A DNA stretch of 64,000 nucleotides, from assembly GCA_038093975.1 (NCBI GenBank), contig JBBPTG010000001.1:930001-994000 (forward strand), written 5' to 3'. This document shows, piece by piece, positions 47,185-57,925 of this stretch. Below the pieces are notes generated by a model that was not told the DNA's origin, did no database searches, and saw nothing but the letters and a program-made list of their open reading frames with translations. Origin of the DNA: Chalciporus piperatus (lineage: Eukaryota > Basidiomycota > Agaricomycetes > Boletales > Boletaceae). Both the position numbers and the translations under genes were made by a program. Positions within the stretch are counted from its first letter, which is position 1. Each line of letters starts with the position of its first letter.

Positions 47185-47239
47185 CAGACACGGCCGACTA
47201 ACCCGTGAGACAATAGCAGTTCCCCTCATTCAACCAATC

Positions 47240-47947
47240 ATGTCAAGATACCCAGACTATCTCTCCCCCAATGTGACCCCCACAAAATCAAAGAACGCAA
47301 AGTCTAGAGCACGACGCGAACCGTCAGGCGTATTCTCGTTGTTCCAAGCCAAACAAGTACAGCAGTTCAAAGAAGCATTCCAACTCATAGACCATGACAA
47401 GGATGGTTGGGTCACGGAATCAGATCTACGTGAAATATTCTCCAGTCTCGGTCAGTGTCATCATTGCGTATATAAACTACATCGCTGAATCGGATGGCAG
47501 GGTTATCACCTTCCAAAACAATGCTGGAGGACCTTCTGAGCTCGCGACCCGGTGGCACCGCTCACATCAAGCCTCCACCCAGTCACGATGACCCCGCCGA
47601 CAGAGGCATCAATTTCACAATGTTTCTCACAATGATGAGCGAACGCCTCTTTGAATTCGATCCAGAAGCAGAGCTCAGGGAAGCATTCGAGTGTTTCGAC
47701 GAAGGCGACACGGGTATGGTCAAAGTAGATGAGATGCGAAAGTGGATGAGCGAAGTAGGAGAACGCATGGATCAACAAGAGGTGTGCCACTCCAAATTCA
47801 CCAGGCATCTCTCGCTCAACACGCCCTCAGATCGACAAGTTTCTGAAAAGCTCGTTCACTGATCGGCAAGGAAACTTCAACTATCGCGAGTGGATAAAGG
47901 TATTGCGGGTAAACGACGATGGTGATGAGGCAGAGCCCCAGCAATAA
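47240..47947 (+). CDS. RLC1: Myosin II regulatory light chain (EF-hand)
   Basis: Binds the neck of conventional myosin and tunes contractile-ring activity. Exons: 47240-47450, 47501-47781, 47831-47947 (202 aa). The N-terminal extension is basic and Ser/Thr-rich (KSKNAKSRARREPSG), where regulatory phosphorylation occurs in this family. EF-hand 1 is canonical (DHDKDGWVTESDLREIF); EF-hand 3 is degenerate (FDEGDTGMVKVDEMRKWM), and the C-terminal half ends in FTDRQGNFNYREWIKVL. KQVQQFKEAFQLID and LLSSRPGG are typical of fungal RLCs. Upstream codons stay open but the ATG at 47240 gives the usual length. It lies divergently next to pacC and shares the GCCAAG-rich promoter. Confidence 0.92.
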
Positions 47948-48048
47948 CCAACGAACAATTCCTGTCCATTTCGTGTAATGCATTGTACAACATAACATCA
48001 AACAAACCTGCGTACTGAGACCACTTGCTCCAAAAATAATCATCGACC

Positions 48049-49448
48049 CTAAATCCAGTGCCCCTCCAGCGGTTCAGCTGGGAACGCCTCTTTGTCCGCC
48101 GCGAGCTCTCTGAAGACGTCCTCAATTGGTTCTTGCGACTCTTGCTCGCTGACCGCTTTGAGTGCTGCAAGACGGTGTCTCAATCACGGTGAGCAGGATC
48201 GAAAGCGACTGCTTACCTTCTCCTCGGTGTTCTCCTAGAGTCTCGTCGCTACGAGATACCCCGGTGCCAGCTGCGATCAGCAAGAGTTCTGTTCCCTCGT
48301 AATCCAGCAACTCAATACAATGACATGTGGTGAAACGAAGTCCGAAAGGATGACGACCTCGGGAGCCTCGCTCGAAAACATTGTCTAGGATCACGTCGGG
48401 ATAATGGGCGCGCTTCTCAGCTGATAATCCTACGCGCTGTCCGTAAGGAGATAGGTCGGCAAGCGGATTTTTGACCTGGAGAACGAAAGAGGATGCGTCA
48501 TGAATTCCAAGACCCTGCTGCACCTCGCCAGCCGTGCTGGGGTGAGTTAGATGGTACGCCAGATGTGTCACGCTACTTGAGGGAACATGACCCTTTTTGT
48601 TCACGATGCTATAGACACCTCGGCCAGCCAACCTCGCTCGTCCTTCGTGTCGGACACCTGAGGGTTCATCAGCGTCGGGCCAGCGTACTTTATCTTGCAT
48701 ATCACCTCGCGTCTTTGTTTCGTATGTTTTCTCGCCTAAGCCACGTTCAAGACTATGCAGGTCGTCACCGACCGCAGTAATAGTTGCCCACAAGACGTCG
48801 TGGTGGACGCCCTCGGTCTCAGGCAGGTGTTTCTTACCTACGGTCAGCAGGCGATAACGTTTCTTGGGCTCATCCAACGTCTCCGGTGCTGGCGCAACAT
48901 CTGCACCTTCGGCGAGGAGAGTCATTTCTTCGTCACCCTCACCACTGGCCTGAGCCTGATGCTCTCCTGACACACTAAACTCTGGGGGCCGAGGAACGAG
49001 AAGCAAGTGGAGGTTCTTGACGTCATCCAGACTGAGAGCCTCCTCGTGCTGTACTTTGGGACGGTAGAAGAAATAAATATGACCGCGTTCAATAACGCCT
49101 GTGGGAGTTGCATGACGATCCCGCTTGAGATAGTCAGTCTCGCTTCATACCTGGATGGAACTGATACTTGGAGACATCCAATTCCTCAGTTTTCTGTCTT
49201 TTCTCAGGTAACTGAGCTTCCTCTAAGGATTCGGGCTGGGAGCGCTCCTCGTGCTCCCTCTTTCCCCGGGCTTCTTTGTGTTCTTCCGTTTTGACAGCCT
49301 CTTTTCCCTCGGGGCGGTTCTCCTCGTGTCCAGTGACTGCATGCTCGCCGCTTCCATGTTCTTCCTTGAACTTTCTGCGCCTGCGAGGACTGAGTGGTTT
49401 TGCGAATTGAGCGTCTCCGACGTATCCGCTGCGAGTCTGAACAGGCAT
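48049..49448 (-). CDS. Conserved fungal protein of unknown function
   Basis: Minus-strand exons: 49448-49151, 49098-48706, 48657-48217, 48164-48049 (415 aa). N-terminal ~95 residues are Glu/Lys/Arg-rich and look disordered. From residue ~100 a compact, apparently folded region follows: GVIERGHIYFFYRPKVQ, LDDVKNLHLLLVPRPP, YRLLTVGKKHLPE, then GRGVYSIVNKKGHVP and THLAYHLTHPS. The IERGHIYFFYRPKV motif recurs in fungal proteins I cannot name. The gap 48705-48658 is exactly 48 nt, has GTGATA...CAG ends and no stop, so it may be spliced or retained (431 aa). Its 3' end converges on RLC1 101 bp away. Confidence 0.7.
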
Positions 49449-49614
49449 TGTGATGGTCAAAGAAAAGTTGACCTCATGACGTCACTCGCAATAAAATATT
49501 AAATTGTTTTCATTTTCTGCGCCACGACAGCGTGACGTCACAACGATTGACCTTCCAAAGATGGTGATTCCCCGGGATTGCTGGGTTCTGCTCGTTCTTG
49601 TTTCGTGAAATCGA

Positions 49615-51373
49615 ATGTCTGCACTCAAACTCGCTGCGTCTGTCCTGAACCGTGATAAACCCCACGCAAGTACACTCTCATACCATCATCCCATATCCAC
49701 CTCATACCGTTTCTCCCCCGTAGTCATCTATCACCAACTTGGTCGAGATACTCACTTCCCCACAGTACAGTAGCGAGGCTTATGACAGGCATGTGTTCTG
49801 CCTGTATACCAGTATGATTCCTCACCATTCTACCAAACAGCATACCAGAGCTTGTGGACTCCATAAGTCTCCAATCGACTGGGTAAGTTGTTATCTCCCA
49901 CCGTCAATCTAGCTGATCACATCCACTACAAGACCATCAGAAGCGTCCAGAGCCCTCCGAAAGAAGATCAAGCATGGCGACAACCACCAGAAATACCGTG
50001 CCCTTGTGGTACGGTCACATATTGCATTTATTCTCGCTGCCATCCTCATTACCACCAGATTCTGAACGCCCTCATGGAAAATGGAGATAACAAGTTCCGG
50101 AGTAGGACTTTCGAGAATACTCGATCAGTAACGCACTGATGGTCTCTCGTACAGCGGCGTGCATGGACGACCAGCTTATCGACGCCTTAAAGCACCTCTC
50201 CTCCGATCCACTTGCTGATACCAAAGTCAAAAAGAAATTGCTCTCCATTCTTGCATCCTGGAGTAATCAGTTCAAGAACGACCCTTCCATGGCTTCCGTT
50301 ATCGGTCTCTACAAACCATCCCGACCAATCGACCGTCGATCGCATGGCCGCACGGAGAGTGCCGAAGTCGATCTCCGTAGCTCGAACAATGACAAGGAAG
50401 CAGCGAAGAAGCGAGCGAAACAAGAAGAGGAGGAAGCAAAGGAGAGGGCACGTAAGGCAGAACAACAAGCCAAGCAACAGAAGAATCGTCCACGGAGAGC
50501 TCCCTTCAACTTTGAGACCGTAATTATCACCTTGATGCGTTATTAGCCACGTCTCACATCATCTGCAGGAGAAACCCCAGATCCTCACATCAATTGCCAA
50601 TGCAAGTCAGGCATCGAGCAATCTAGCAAATGCCATTATGTTGGTTAACAGCGAGAAAGAGACTATCGCAGGGAACCCCCGCGTTCAAGAATGTCTCGAA
50701 AATGCCAAGACAGCGCGAAAGACTATAGTTCGATATATACAGGTACAGTCATTTTCTCAATGCCATTCACCGTCCGACAACTCCAATAGCTTGTGGAGAA
50801 TGACGAGATGATTGGGACTCTAATCGAAACGAACGAGCGGATTATTTCCGCGCTGCAGATGTACGATAACGTGGGTCATACTGATCTGTGATATGTGCAC
50901 CTCTGATAACTCTGGAACAGCTTTCAGTGAATCACCCGGAGGGTCCCACCTCGGGAATCCAGGAATCCGTGGGTGCGACCACCCTTTCTTCGGGCGAACT
51001 TGCGAGACTACAAGAACAGCAACTTGCGGCGGTAGCACGCGCACGTCAGCAGCAGTCATCCACAGATGAGGGAGATGACCATGATGAGGTCGGGGGCTCG
51101 TTATCAAGATATCTTCACCCCGATTTGCAGGACCTATCATTCAATGGACTGGAAAATGAGCGGGACTCATTGCCACCACCCCTCCAACCCTCCGCCCGAC
51201 ATGGCGCATCTAGCGACGCAGTATGGGATCAGAACAGGGGGAGTCTCTCTGATTTTAGCGACTATGATAGCGAAGACGGTAGTGTTCACCCAGCAGCATC
51301 GAGCTCAGGTATACAGTCAGGACGAAAACTCGTTGATGTTGAAGATCCTTTTGCTGATCCTTTCGCGGATTGA
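49615..51373 (+). CDS. LSB5: VHS/GAT-domain adaptor Lsb5
   Basis: Links actin-patch regulators to ubiquitinated cargo in endocytosis. Exons: 49615-49665, 49724-49788, 49841-49882, 49933-50008, 50059-50101, 50155-50519, 50569-50742, 50790-50870, 50921-51373 (449 aa). VHS domain: SSITNLVEILTSPQY, IPELVDSISLQSTGPSEASR, LRKKIKHGDNHQKYRALV, LIDALKHLSSDP. A charged coiled-coil linker follows, then a GAT domain (QILTSIANASQASSNLANAI, RIISALQMYDN). The C-terminus ends in a DPFADPFAD repeat, of the Asp-Pro-Phe type used to bind clathrin adaptors. Intron 1 must start with GCAAGT (GC donor) to keep phase; intron 2 is best explained by a GC donor (GCATGT), with a GT donor six bases later as the alternative. 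Confidence 0.88.
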
Positions 51374-51566
51374 CCTATCGCCCAGAGTGTTATCATCCAG
51401 CCGTATTATCTATGTTCTACACTTGTGCTTAACGACAATACATTAACATGCGAATGAAAGAACCTACAATAAGAGCTGCTCGACCCGGTGCCATATCTTA
51501 CAATCATTCCAATGCACAAGGGGTGGTACAACATGAGTGAGGAATTGGGCACGACGCGACTGCTAT

Positions 51567-52763
51567 TCAACCACTCTCGATGCCACTGTCCATTTCGCTG
51601 TTCGCATGCTCTCCATGATTCGAGTTTATACCCATTGGTGTTTGCGAATCTTGGCCATGTGATTGGTTCGCCTGTCCATGCTGCTGAGGTTGGGGAGGGA
51701 TTATCCCATGCATGCCAGCAGCTAGAGAGCCAAGACCAGGCCCTCCGAGCATACCCATCGGACTCTCCAAATAAAGTCGTATCAACACGCTCTCCAGAGC
51801 GACGACACTCGGGCTTGGGTACTCATACGCGCGGGCGTGTTCTCGGATCGAGTTAAAGAGTACGGACATACGCTCCCACTGTTCGTGATGCGCAGAGGAC
51901 GACTGTGGCGCAGGGACCATTTGAGGATATGGTGTACTAACGCTAGCGTGACTGGGATAGTGGGGGAACGGATGTGGCAAGTGGGTTAGAGGAGCACCCG
52001 GAGGAAAGGCTGCCACGTGAGGTTGCGGAGTGTGACCGCTGTCCGAGGTTGAAGCCTCCGTTGGAGAAGGAGCTACAGACTGTGCATTGCGTTTCGACTT
52101 TGCCTTGTCTGCTTCGACAGTAGCCCGTCTCCCTCTACGGGTAAACGGGAGGTTGGCAGGTCCGATGGGGTGTGAATGTTCGGCGATATCTGCGCGTGAA
52201 AGGGAGGTATGGCGAGTAGAGTAGATAACGGGGAAAAGACTTACAGCAGACGCGTACCTCCTCGGTGTCATAGTATGTCTTGTAGCTCATCGATGCCTGA
52301 CATCCCTGTCCCTCGAGCTTTGCCGGGGAGTTAAACACGCACATCGCCGAGGTTGAACGTCGACGCTCACTTTTCTGCTGGGAACCTTCCTGACTCTTTC
52401 TGGGTGTTTCTTGACATATTTCTTCCGACCACTACGAGAGTGGCGAGCACAGACGAGTTTGGTGTGATCCTTGAAGCGAGGAGGGACGGCTTTGCTGCCG
52501 TGCGTGTCACCCTTGACGAACTCGACCATCTGGGTTTCCTCCTCGTGAGATCTCCATTCCTGAAAGGCGGCGATGTTTGGAAAGACGAGGGTGTATCCGT
52601 CATCGGTGTCTCCTGATCCATAGGGTGGTCTGCTCCCGGATGGCTTGGCGGAAGAGTTTGAGAGAATATTTTGAGTGTAAGACTGTTGTTGGTTCTGCTG
52701 TAAATGTGGAGGCAAAGGCTGGGACATGGCCAGTTGCCCCAGTCTGAAATGCTGGAAACTCAT
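51567..52763 (-). CDS. WRKY-GCM1/FAR1-like DNA-binding protein
   Basis: Minus-strand exons: 52763-52371, 52317-52245, 52189-51567 (362 aa). After a Gln-rich start, residues ~45-175 contain a zinc-binding pattern: FPNIAAFQEWRSHEEET, Cys in LVCARHSRSGRKKYVKKHPE, Cys in GQGCQASMSYKTYYDTEE, and His-x-His in IAEHSHPIG. Cys...Cys...His-x-His with aromatic and basic residues between is the layout of the WRKY-GCM1 superfamily, including FAR1-type domains related to Mutator-like transposases. The C-terminal half is Pro/Ser/His-rich. It could be a host transcription factor domesticated from a transposase; no transposase catalytic domain is present. The exact family is inferred by pattern only. Confidence 0.6.
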
Positions 52764-52889
52764 ACTTTTCGTCGAAAAATTGGAGCAAAAATGGTCCTCC
52801 AACCTCTCAAAATTCGGATGATCTTTTTTCGGTCACGAGAGTCTGTCACACATATTTCCTTGTCACTCTGCTGATTACCTTTTTGTATC

Positions 52890-54052
52890 ATGACCTCCTC
52901 CCTCAGAAACTCGCTGCACAGGCGAAACCACAAAGAGCGCTCTCAGCTCGCTCATCGTGCAAAGTATGGCATACTCGAGAAGCACAAGGACTATGTCCTG
53001 CGTGCACGAGATTACCACTCGAAGCAGGACCGTATCAATCGATTGAAGCAAAAGGCTGCTGACAGGAACAAAGATGAGTTCTACTTCGCAATGAAGAACG
53101 AGCGGACGGTGCGGGGCGTCCATGTCAAGGACAGGGGAAATGCTGCCATGCCCATGGATATGGTCAAGCTACTTAAAACCCAGGATGAGGGCTATATCCG
53201 CACGATGAAAGCTGCTGGGCTCAAGGTATGTACGTCCCACCACTGAATCATTGTCAATGGGCTTACTCTGTTCAGAAAATCGACAAGATCAAGCGACGGC
53301 TCACGGATCTAGCGAACTTGATTTCGTCGGGTCACGCGGACGAAGACCCGGAAGACGACGAACCCCTCGCGGATGATGAACTAGACATTCTCCGGAGTGC
53401 TGGTGTGATTCTCCCCCAAACCACGCGCAAACGAAAACAAGGCCGTCCATCTCCTAGACATATCGTATTTGCAGAAGACGATGCAGAGGGTACTTGCTCT
53501 CCATTTGACACTATATCATGCTGACCATCACAAAGCTCTACGGTATATTGAACCCAAGGTTTCTGCCAATGCGGATATAATCTTGACTCCATCCACGGAC
53601 TCACCAGCGACATCCGGGCTCGGTTGGAAAGTCCCCGATTCTTCAAAGTCGCGTCGGCGACGAAAGAATAAAGCAACTACCGACGACGTAGATGATACCC
53701 AAGAGGAAAGCCAAAATCCAGCAAACACAGTGCGTGATTACTTTGCAAGTTCCCTTGTCGTGCCTCGGCTAACGTCGCACAGAAACACCGCAAGAGTCTT
53801 CTGAAAGAATTGGCTGCACGTCTTACGCGAGATACCCAGCTATCATATGCACTCCGTGAACTAGAGTTGCAACGCCAACTAGTTGGCAAGGGTGGTCGAA
53901 AAAAGATCCAGGGAGCCAAGCTCATGGAGGGAGGGGACAGCGACGGTGATGAGGATGGGGATGGGGATGAAGAGCGCAGCGAGAGACAAAAATCTGATCC
54001 ATCGGTTTACAAGCCTCGTGTGTACAAGTGGCGAGTGGAACGAAAACGGTGA
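52890..54052 (+). CDS. UTP11: U3 snoRNA-associated protein Utp11
   Basis: Component of the small-subunit processome in the nucleolus. Exons: 52890-53225, 53276-53489, 53536-53729, 53783-54052 (337 aa). The N-terminus is diagnostic: SLRNSLHRRNHKERSQLAHR, then YGILEKHKDYVLRARDYHSK, followed by RLKQKAADRNKDEFYFAM. The C-terminus is basic with an acidic insertion and ends PRVYKWRVERKR, again typical. All three introns (46-53 nt) are required. Longer than yeast Utp11 (~250 aa) because of Asp/Glu- and Arg/Lys-rich insertions in exons 2 and 3. Confidence 0.95.
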
Positions 54053-54185
54053 TGCACATCCTAAAGTCCTATTACTGTCCCTGTAATAATAATCGGGGTT
54101 GTGAGGAATCATCGACTAATAAATGGCATGTCCAAGTAGACGGGGTAAGTAACCAAAATGTCTGTCAAGTAATCATGCCCAGCCG

Positions 54186-55653
54186 CTACAGGGCGTACAA
54201 GACACCGAACGCAACACTTGCGAAAAGCACTGATACGGTAGTCGATCGCATTGACGTGGACACTGCGCCGTTCGACGGGGATGGCGTAGGCCCTGAAGTC
54301 GATGAACCACCTTGTGGGATGGGCGTCGCAATGGGCCTAGTAGGCGCGTATGTGACCCCATTGGCAGCAGCAGCTACCTCAAACACAGAGCCACCACCAT
54401 ACTCATAGAACTGGAAAACTCAGCCGTTAGTGGGCAAAATTGATCCAATAGACCAAAGGCGTACATCAACGAGCATAAAATTGGGGTACCGGCCATATTG
54501 ACTGACGCAAAGGCTGACCTGTTGTCCGAGCGAGTTCGACCCAGACGCGGCGTTAGTCTGATTAGCCTGGCTAGGATCAGGAGTAGGTTGTCCCAGAACC
54601 AAGGTATCCAAAAAGTGGTTGATCAGGTACATTTCCGTGGTAGAGTCACCCTTCGTGCGATTAACGCTGCAATCAAAGGTGGTGGTCACGTCATAGGGCG
54701 TTTCCCAGACGTTGGTAAATTCTGCCGGTACTTAATATTGACAGAAAGAGTACGAAAGGGAAGCATGCATACCATCGATGATGTACGGAACACTGGTGAA
54801 ATCAGCTGATGCATCCATGAAAGCGATCAGACGCTTTCCAGAGGAGATCAAAGTACCCAATGTGGGCCATTGCGTGGCAGGTATCGCTGCTGAAGGTGGT
54901 GAATATGACATGGTATCCAGTCCTGCGCCTTTGAACACGGTATCATAGGCGGTGGGAGGGAAACCATCCGAGTTAACGATCAAGAGAGAAAGGACTGTAC
55001 TGATGTCAACAAGAAAACGACGGGGATGTTCAACGACAATCTCACCTTCGTTGGGATTTGCATCTAGCCATGTCTTCACTATAGGCTGCCTGAGTATTCA
55101 GATATTTTCACCTCATGATCCAAAGCCTACCTGTCGCGAGGTATGTAGAGAGGGGACCTCCGTTGTAGAGGGCCTAGAAGAAGGGGTGAGTGATAATTTA
55201 AGTATAAGGAAACGGACGGACGCAGGAGGTGTGGCAGAGTTGGATCACACCATTCAGGTTGTGCGTCTGCATCTGCAGCATGCGGATGCCATCGTTTAAT
55301 TGCTGGGTAACTAGTTCCAAGCAGGTCAGCGGTCCGTTCGAGTAACTAATACCCTACCCACTGTTGTAATCCTGATTCGTGGCCACTGTGTTGTAGTCTA
55401 AGCATTTGATTTGGTCACAGGGGTAGTACTCACAGTTGTTGATGCCTACTGCGTATGAATCATGGGCACCGACGAAAGTGACGTTTCCAAAAGAGCGATC
55501 GCAAAGATCCGGACTGCCATTACATGTTGCAGCGCGACGGAGTGCATCAGACGGAGAAGCTGCGACGAGACTGGATTCGGAAGCGGCGGAGAGCAGAAGA
55601 CAAGCAAAGACAGCGACCTGCGCTGGGAAACTGGACTTGTGTGAGAATAGCAT
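54186..55653 (-). CDS. Secreted PLC-like phosphodiesterase, probably GPI-anchored
   Basis: Minus-strand exons: 55653-55434, 55385-55362, 55310-55222, 55173-55131, 55078-55046, 54994-54773, 54721-54465, 54410-54186 (370 aa). Signal peptide at the N-terminus (hydrophobic VAVFACLLLSAAS). PI-PLC X-type fold: FVGAHDSYAVG (catalytic His), then NDGIRMLQMQTHN (second His), NGGPLSTYLATVKTWLDANP, and LSLLIVNSDGFPPTAYD. The C-terminus is Ser/Thr/Pro-rich and ends in a hydrophobic tail (STTVSVLFASVAFGVLYAL), the pattern of a GPI signal. Fungal secreted members of this family act on phosphodiesters at the cell surface; the real substrate is unknown. Three exons are 24-43 nt. Confidence 0.87.
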
Positions 55654-55968
55654 GTCGATAAAACCGGCTAGTTTGCGGGGAAAGAACGTGTAGTCTCAGG
55701 CTGTGAGTAGGACGTTTGGATGGGTATGTGAACTTGAGACCAAGACCACACTGCCTTGGACGCCCGAGGTAATTTCCAAAACAAGTTACAGTAAATTTAA
55801 ATCTAGACTTTCAAGTCGAGACGAAAAGACTCGCATCAGGTTGTTCGTCGAGGTCAAGGATATCCAGAATACTGATTCTTTTGGGCCGAGACCAGATGTA
55901 TACTGTACACGATATCATGTAGCGAATCCGATAACTAGTGAGATACAGCTAAGATGCGAGAAAACATG

Positions 55969-56738
55969 CTACGACAAGGATTCTGTGATACTGAAATGGA
56001 CTTGGTCTCCTTCCCCTAGTGTGAGCCTGACTGGCAGCCTAGGGTCAATGCGAACGGGTGCGCTGCTTCCGACGAAAAAGTCTCCGCGGCTAAAATTTCT
56101 GGTGATGGCGGCAGCCTCTTCTTCGGTAAGGTTGCGCGGTCGTTTGGTTGGACGAAAGGTCGAGGATGATGCACCGGTGAAAGTGCCGTTGTAGTCGTAA
56201 TATTGATGTTGGCTCAGTGTTGGAGCACCCTGCACGTACCCAATTGGCGCTTGGGCAAAGGTCGACACGCCGGGTGCTACGACGTATAAGCTGATAGTTC
56301 TCGCTGATGGTATCGCACTCACTTTGGTGAGACTGAGTATTTTGTTCGGTTTCAGGGTCAGGGTATGCACATGCAGCGCCAATACCCCTCTTGAGACAAC
56401 TCTGAGAGTCGTTGAGACATTATAGCGGCTGCAGTGATGGTCGCGAACCCACCTGACAGGGAAGAACCTCACTACATCTTGTCTTGCCGGTATGACAAGC
56501 GGTACATGCACGCCTTACAGAGGGTGCTTTCGCTGGCAATAATTCTCTTGATTGAGTCAGGTACAAAATAACTACTTGTAAGCTAACCTTTACGGGTTGA
56601 ACCTTCCGGTGACGTGCCGTTGTGATTTTGTTGCTGCTGAACGTCGGAGCTATGTTGATGGAGTTGATGAAGTTGCTGTGCATCTATGGCCGACGCCGCG
56701 TCCTGCGCCGGTGTGGATGCCTCACTGAGAGCCGACAT
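55969..56738 (-). CDS. Short Zn2Cys6 transcription-factor-like protein
   Basis: Minus-strand exons: 56738-56588, 56532-56453, 56401-56323, 56249-55969 (196 aa). The binuclear zinc cluster is assembled across two introns: RRACTACHTGKTRCSEVLPC then QSCLKRGIGAACAY, giving Cys-x2-Cys-x6-Cys-x5-Cys-x2-Cys-x6-Cys. The N-terminal 50 residues are Gln/His-rich. The C-terminal ~95 residues are not recognised and end at 55969, far short of the usual fungal-specific regulatory domain, so either this is a small DNA-binding protein or another 3' intron was missed. Intron 3 (56322-56250, 73 nt) is the least certain. It diverges from the bHLH gene with a 191-bp gap. Confidence 0.75.
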
Positions 56739-56929
56739 GGGAGTTGCGGAACGGGGCGGTTCCGATGCTGTTCGGGCAAGAGGGTATATATGTACCTCAT
56801 CGGCGCACTATCCTTTTTTAGTTTAGTTGTTCCTTGTTTGCACTCGGCACATCCCGGGGTCTCGCCGGCCCATCGACCCCATACCGGTTATCCGGTTCTG
56901 ACAGTCCCCGGTCCTCTTAGACTCTGACC

Positions 56930-57688
56930 ATGTCAATGCCAACTTCGCCCCAACCACCAGTCCCATTCGCAGATTTCGAGTATGCATTCGACCCTTCACT
57001 CTCCAGTCTCTTCCCCCAAGTACCACCACCAATACCACCATCAGCAGATCTCTTTTCCCCCTCAGAAACAACCGATCTGCTCGGCTTTCTAGATAATTTC
57101 AACTGGGAATTCGAAGTCGACCCTGCACTCAATGACCCTTCCATCCCGACCATTCCTCCATATCCTTCATCCATACATGCGTCGACAGCAGAATCCATTC
57201 ATCCCCCGCTGCCTCCCCCACCTCCGTCAGACGCGCCCAAAAAGCCAGAGTCTCCTATCCAGGACGAGGCTCCTTCACTACACGATGAAACAACGTCTCG
57301 TACGCGGTCAGCGAGACGAAAGAGCGTCTCGGAGCCACGCCAGCCTGCCAGAACAAAGCCACTCTTGTCCACACCCCAAAAGAGACTCAATCACATCATG
57401 TCAGAGCAGAAGCGTCGAAATGCCATCCGCGATGGCTACGCACAGCTAATCTCATTGATTGCGCCTGCCGGGACACAGACGATTGACTTGCCATCTAGGG
57501 GCAGACCAAAGGGTAGTGGCACGAGAAGCAAGGGGCAAACAAAAGGCAAGAGCGGCGTGTTGTTCCGTGCAGTTGAGTATTGCAAATGGCTCGAGGAAGG
57601 ACGGGATGCCCTCAGAGAGGAAGTCCTGAGATTGGAAGCAGCTGCCGGCATTGGTGCAACGCCAGGCTTTATCTCGCCCGTGTCTTGA
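56930..57688 (+). CDS. bHLH transcription factor
   Basis: Intronless 252-aa frame from the first ATG. The N-terminal half is Pro/Ser/Asp-rich, acidic and aromatic (LLGFLDNFNWEFEVDP), a plausible activation region. The bHLH domain lies at about residues 145-235: basic region QKRLNHIMSEQKRRNAIRDG (with His/Glu/Arg spacing expected for E-box binding), helix 1 (YAQLISLIAP), a long Gly/Lys-rich loop of ~30 residues, and helix 2 (LFRAVEYCKWLEEGRDAL) running into a leucine-spaced tail. The long loop resembles fungal INO4/SREBP-like bHLHs, but the target genes cannot be read from sequence. Confidence 0.85.
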   Translation: MSMPTSPQPPVPFADFEYAFDPSLSSLFPQVPPPIPPSADLFSPSETTDLLGFLDNFNWEFEVDPALNDPSIPTIPPYPSSIHASTAESIHPPLPPPPPSDAPKKPESPIQDEAPSLHDETTSRTRSARRKSVSEPRQPARTKPLLSTPQKRLNHIMSEQKRRNAIRDGYAQLISLIAPAGTQTIDLPSRGRPKGSGTRSKGQTKGKSGVLFRAVEYCKWLEEGRDALREEVLRLEAAAGIGATPGFISPVS

Positions 57689-57925
57689 GGTCAGTCTCAC
57701 GTAACCGCTCCAATGCACATATCTCAGCTAAACGCGCTATTCGTTCATAACATAGCACAGCCAGGAAATATTATCGTAGAGACATAGTCATGGGTCCCCC
57801 GGTTGTATATTATGGATGACGGACCCTCTTAGCCTGTGTGAAATTACCTTCCAATTTTAATATCTTGGACCTCCCGGAAATCAAGTGTTGACCGACGGGC
57901 TGATCCATATTCTCACCTCCCTCCC

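Noticed and set aside
55703..56194. Plus-strand 163-codon frame
   Set aside because: It has no ATG start and most of it is antisense to the last exon of the Zn2Cys6 gene; no recognisable motif.
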